Shown here piece by piece: positions 5,348-5,546 of a stretch of 5,546 nucleotides of DNA. This stretch comes from an uncultured Clostridia bacterium (GTDB taxonomy: Bacteria > Bacillota > Clostridia > Christensenellales > Pumilibacteraceae), in contig CAKQVV010000115.1 of assembly GCA_934277845.1 (NCBI GenBank), positions 1 to 5,546 of the forward strand, written 5' to 3'. Each line of letters starts with the position of its first letter. The first letter of the stretch is position 1. The notes under the pieces were generated by a model that was not told the DNA's origin, ran no database searches, and saw only the letters and a program-made list of their open reading frames with translations. The position numbers and the translations under genes were made by a program.

Positions 5348-5546
5348 AGATAACAAAGCGACAGAGGAAAAGACCGAACTTTCCACTATTCAAAAGGTCA
5401 ATACTCTCAACAAATCCGACAAAGCCGGATCTTTTGCCGCGCTCGTTGCGGACTATAAAGCAATGAGAAACAAAATCGACGCCGCGCTTAAAGCGGTCAA
5501 GTCGAAAAACGCGGAAAAAGAGCGTGCGAAACGCGAAGAAATAGAG
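5340..5546 (+). CDS. infB: Translation initiation factor IF-2, N-terminal fragment (3' end outside window)
   Basis: Starting at TTG 5340, with GGAGG at 5326-5330 (9 nt spacing), the frame stays open for 69 codons to the window end and overlaps the last 8 bases of ylxQ. The visible part is charged and low in complexity, rich in Lys, Glu and Ala, and ends in a helical KNAEKERAKREEIE stretch. That fits the variable linker-like N-terminus of IF2, which positions initiator tRNA on the 30S subunit. No GTPase motif is reached, and the IF2N fold expected near the start of many IF2 proteins is not recognisable in these 69 residues. The identification therefore rests mainly on the invariant gene order after ylxQ. 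Confidence 0.8.
   Translation, partial: MVKDNKATEEKTELSTIQKVNTLNKSDKAGSFAALVADYKAMRNKIDAALKAVKSKNAEKERAKREEIE

Noticed and set aside
1..5546. CRISPR array, insertion sequence, phage or defence genes
   Set aside because: No direct-repeat array, terminal inverted repeats, transposase or integrase was seen; apart from the shortened PolC gene this is a conserved housekeeping region.

Overview
The window carries one of the most conserved gene neighbourhoods of Gram-positive (Bacillota) bacteria, read entirely on the + strand: the end of rseP, ispG, a polC-position gene, rimP, nusA, rnpM (ylxR), ylxQ and the beginning of infB. The order rseP-ispG-polC-rimP-nusA-ylxR-ylxQ-infB, strong GGAGG-type ribosome binding sites and a PolC-type rather than DnaE-type gene next to ispG point to the Clostridia side of the phylum. 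Base composition looks roughly balanced and codons such as GTC, GAC, ATC and GCG are favoured, so this is not a low-GC Clostridium. An uncultured gut clostridial lineage would fit, but I cannot place it more precisely.

Layout. Positions 1-268 hold the last part of a site-2 metalloprotease (RseP), overlapping ispG (265-1302), the iron-sulfur enzyme of the penultimate step of the MEP isoprenoid pathway. Next comes the surprise (1336-2904). At the place where Clostridia and Bacilli normally carry the roughly 1400-residue replicative polymerase PolC, there is an intact 522-residue gene. It keeps only the PolC-like N-terminal region, the OB fold and the DEDDh 3'-5' exonuclease. The PHP domain (into which the exonuclease is normally inserted) and the whole polymerase, HhH and duplex-binding part are missing. 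All five exonuclease catalytic residues remain.

Positions 2905-3093 form a regulatory interval. It holds a terminator-like stem-loop, a good sigma-A-type promoter with an extended -10, and a long hairpin filling most of the predicted 5' leader, which ends directly against the Shine-Dalgarno sequence of rimP. From there the classical transcription-translation operon runs: rimP (30S maturation), nusA (elongation/termination factor), rnpM (RNase P modulator), ylxQ (L7Ae-like RNA-binding protein) and infB (IF2, cut by the window end). Intergenic gaps there are short or negative. Three of the five starts in this unit are non-ATG (TTG, GTG, TTG), each chosen because of a well-spaced ribosome binding site.

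The most noteworthy item is the polymerase-less PolC-like protein, which suggests that this lineage has split or replaced its replicative polymerase and kept a free proofreading-type exonuclease. The second is the rimP leader hairpin, a candidate regulatory RNA for the nusA operon.
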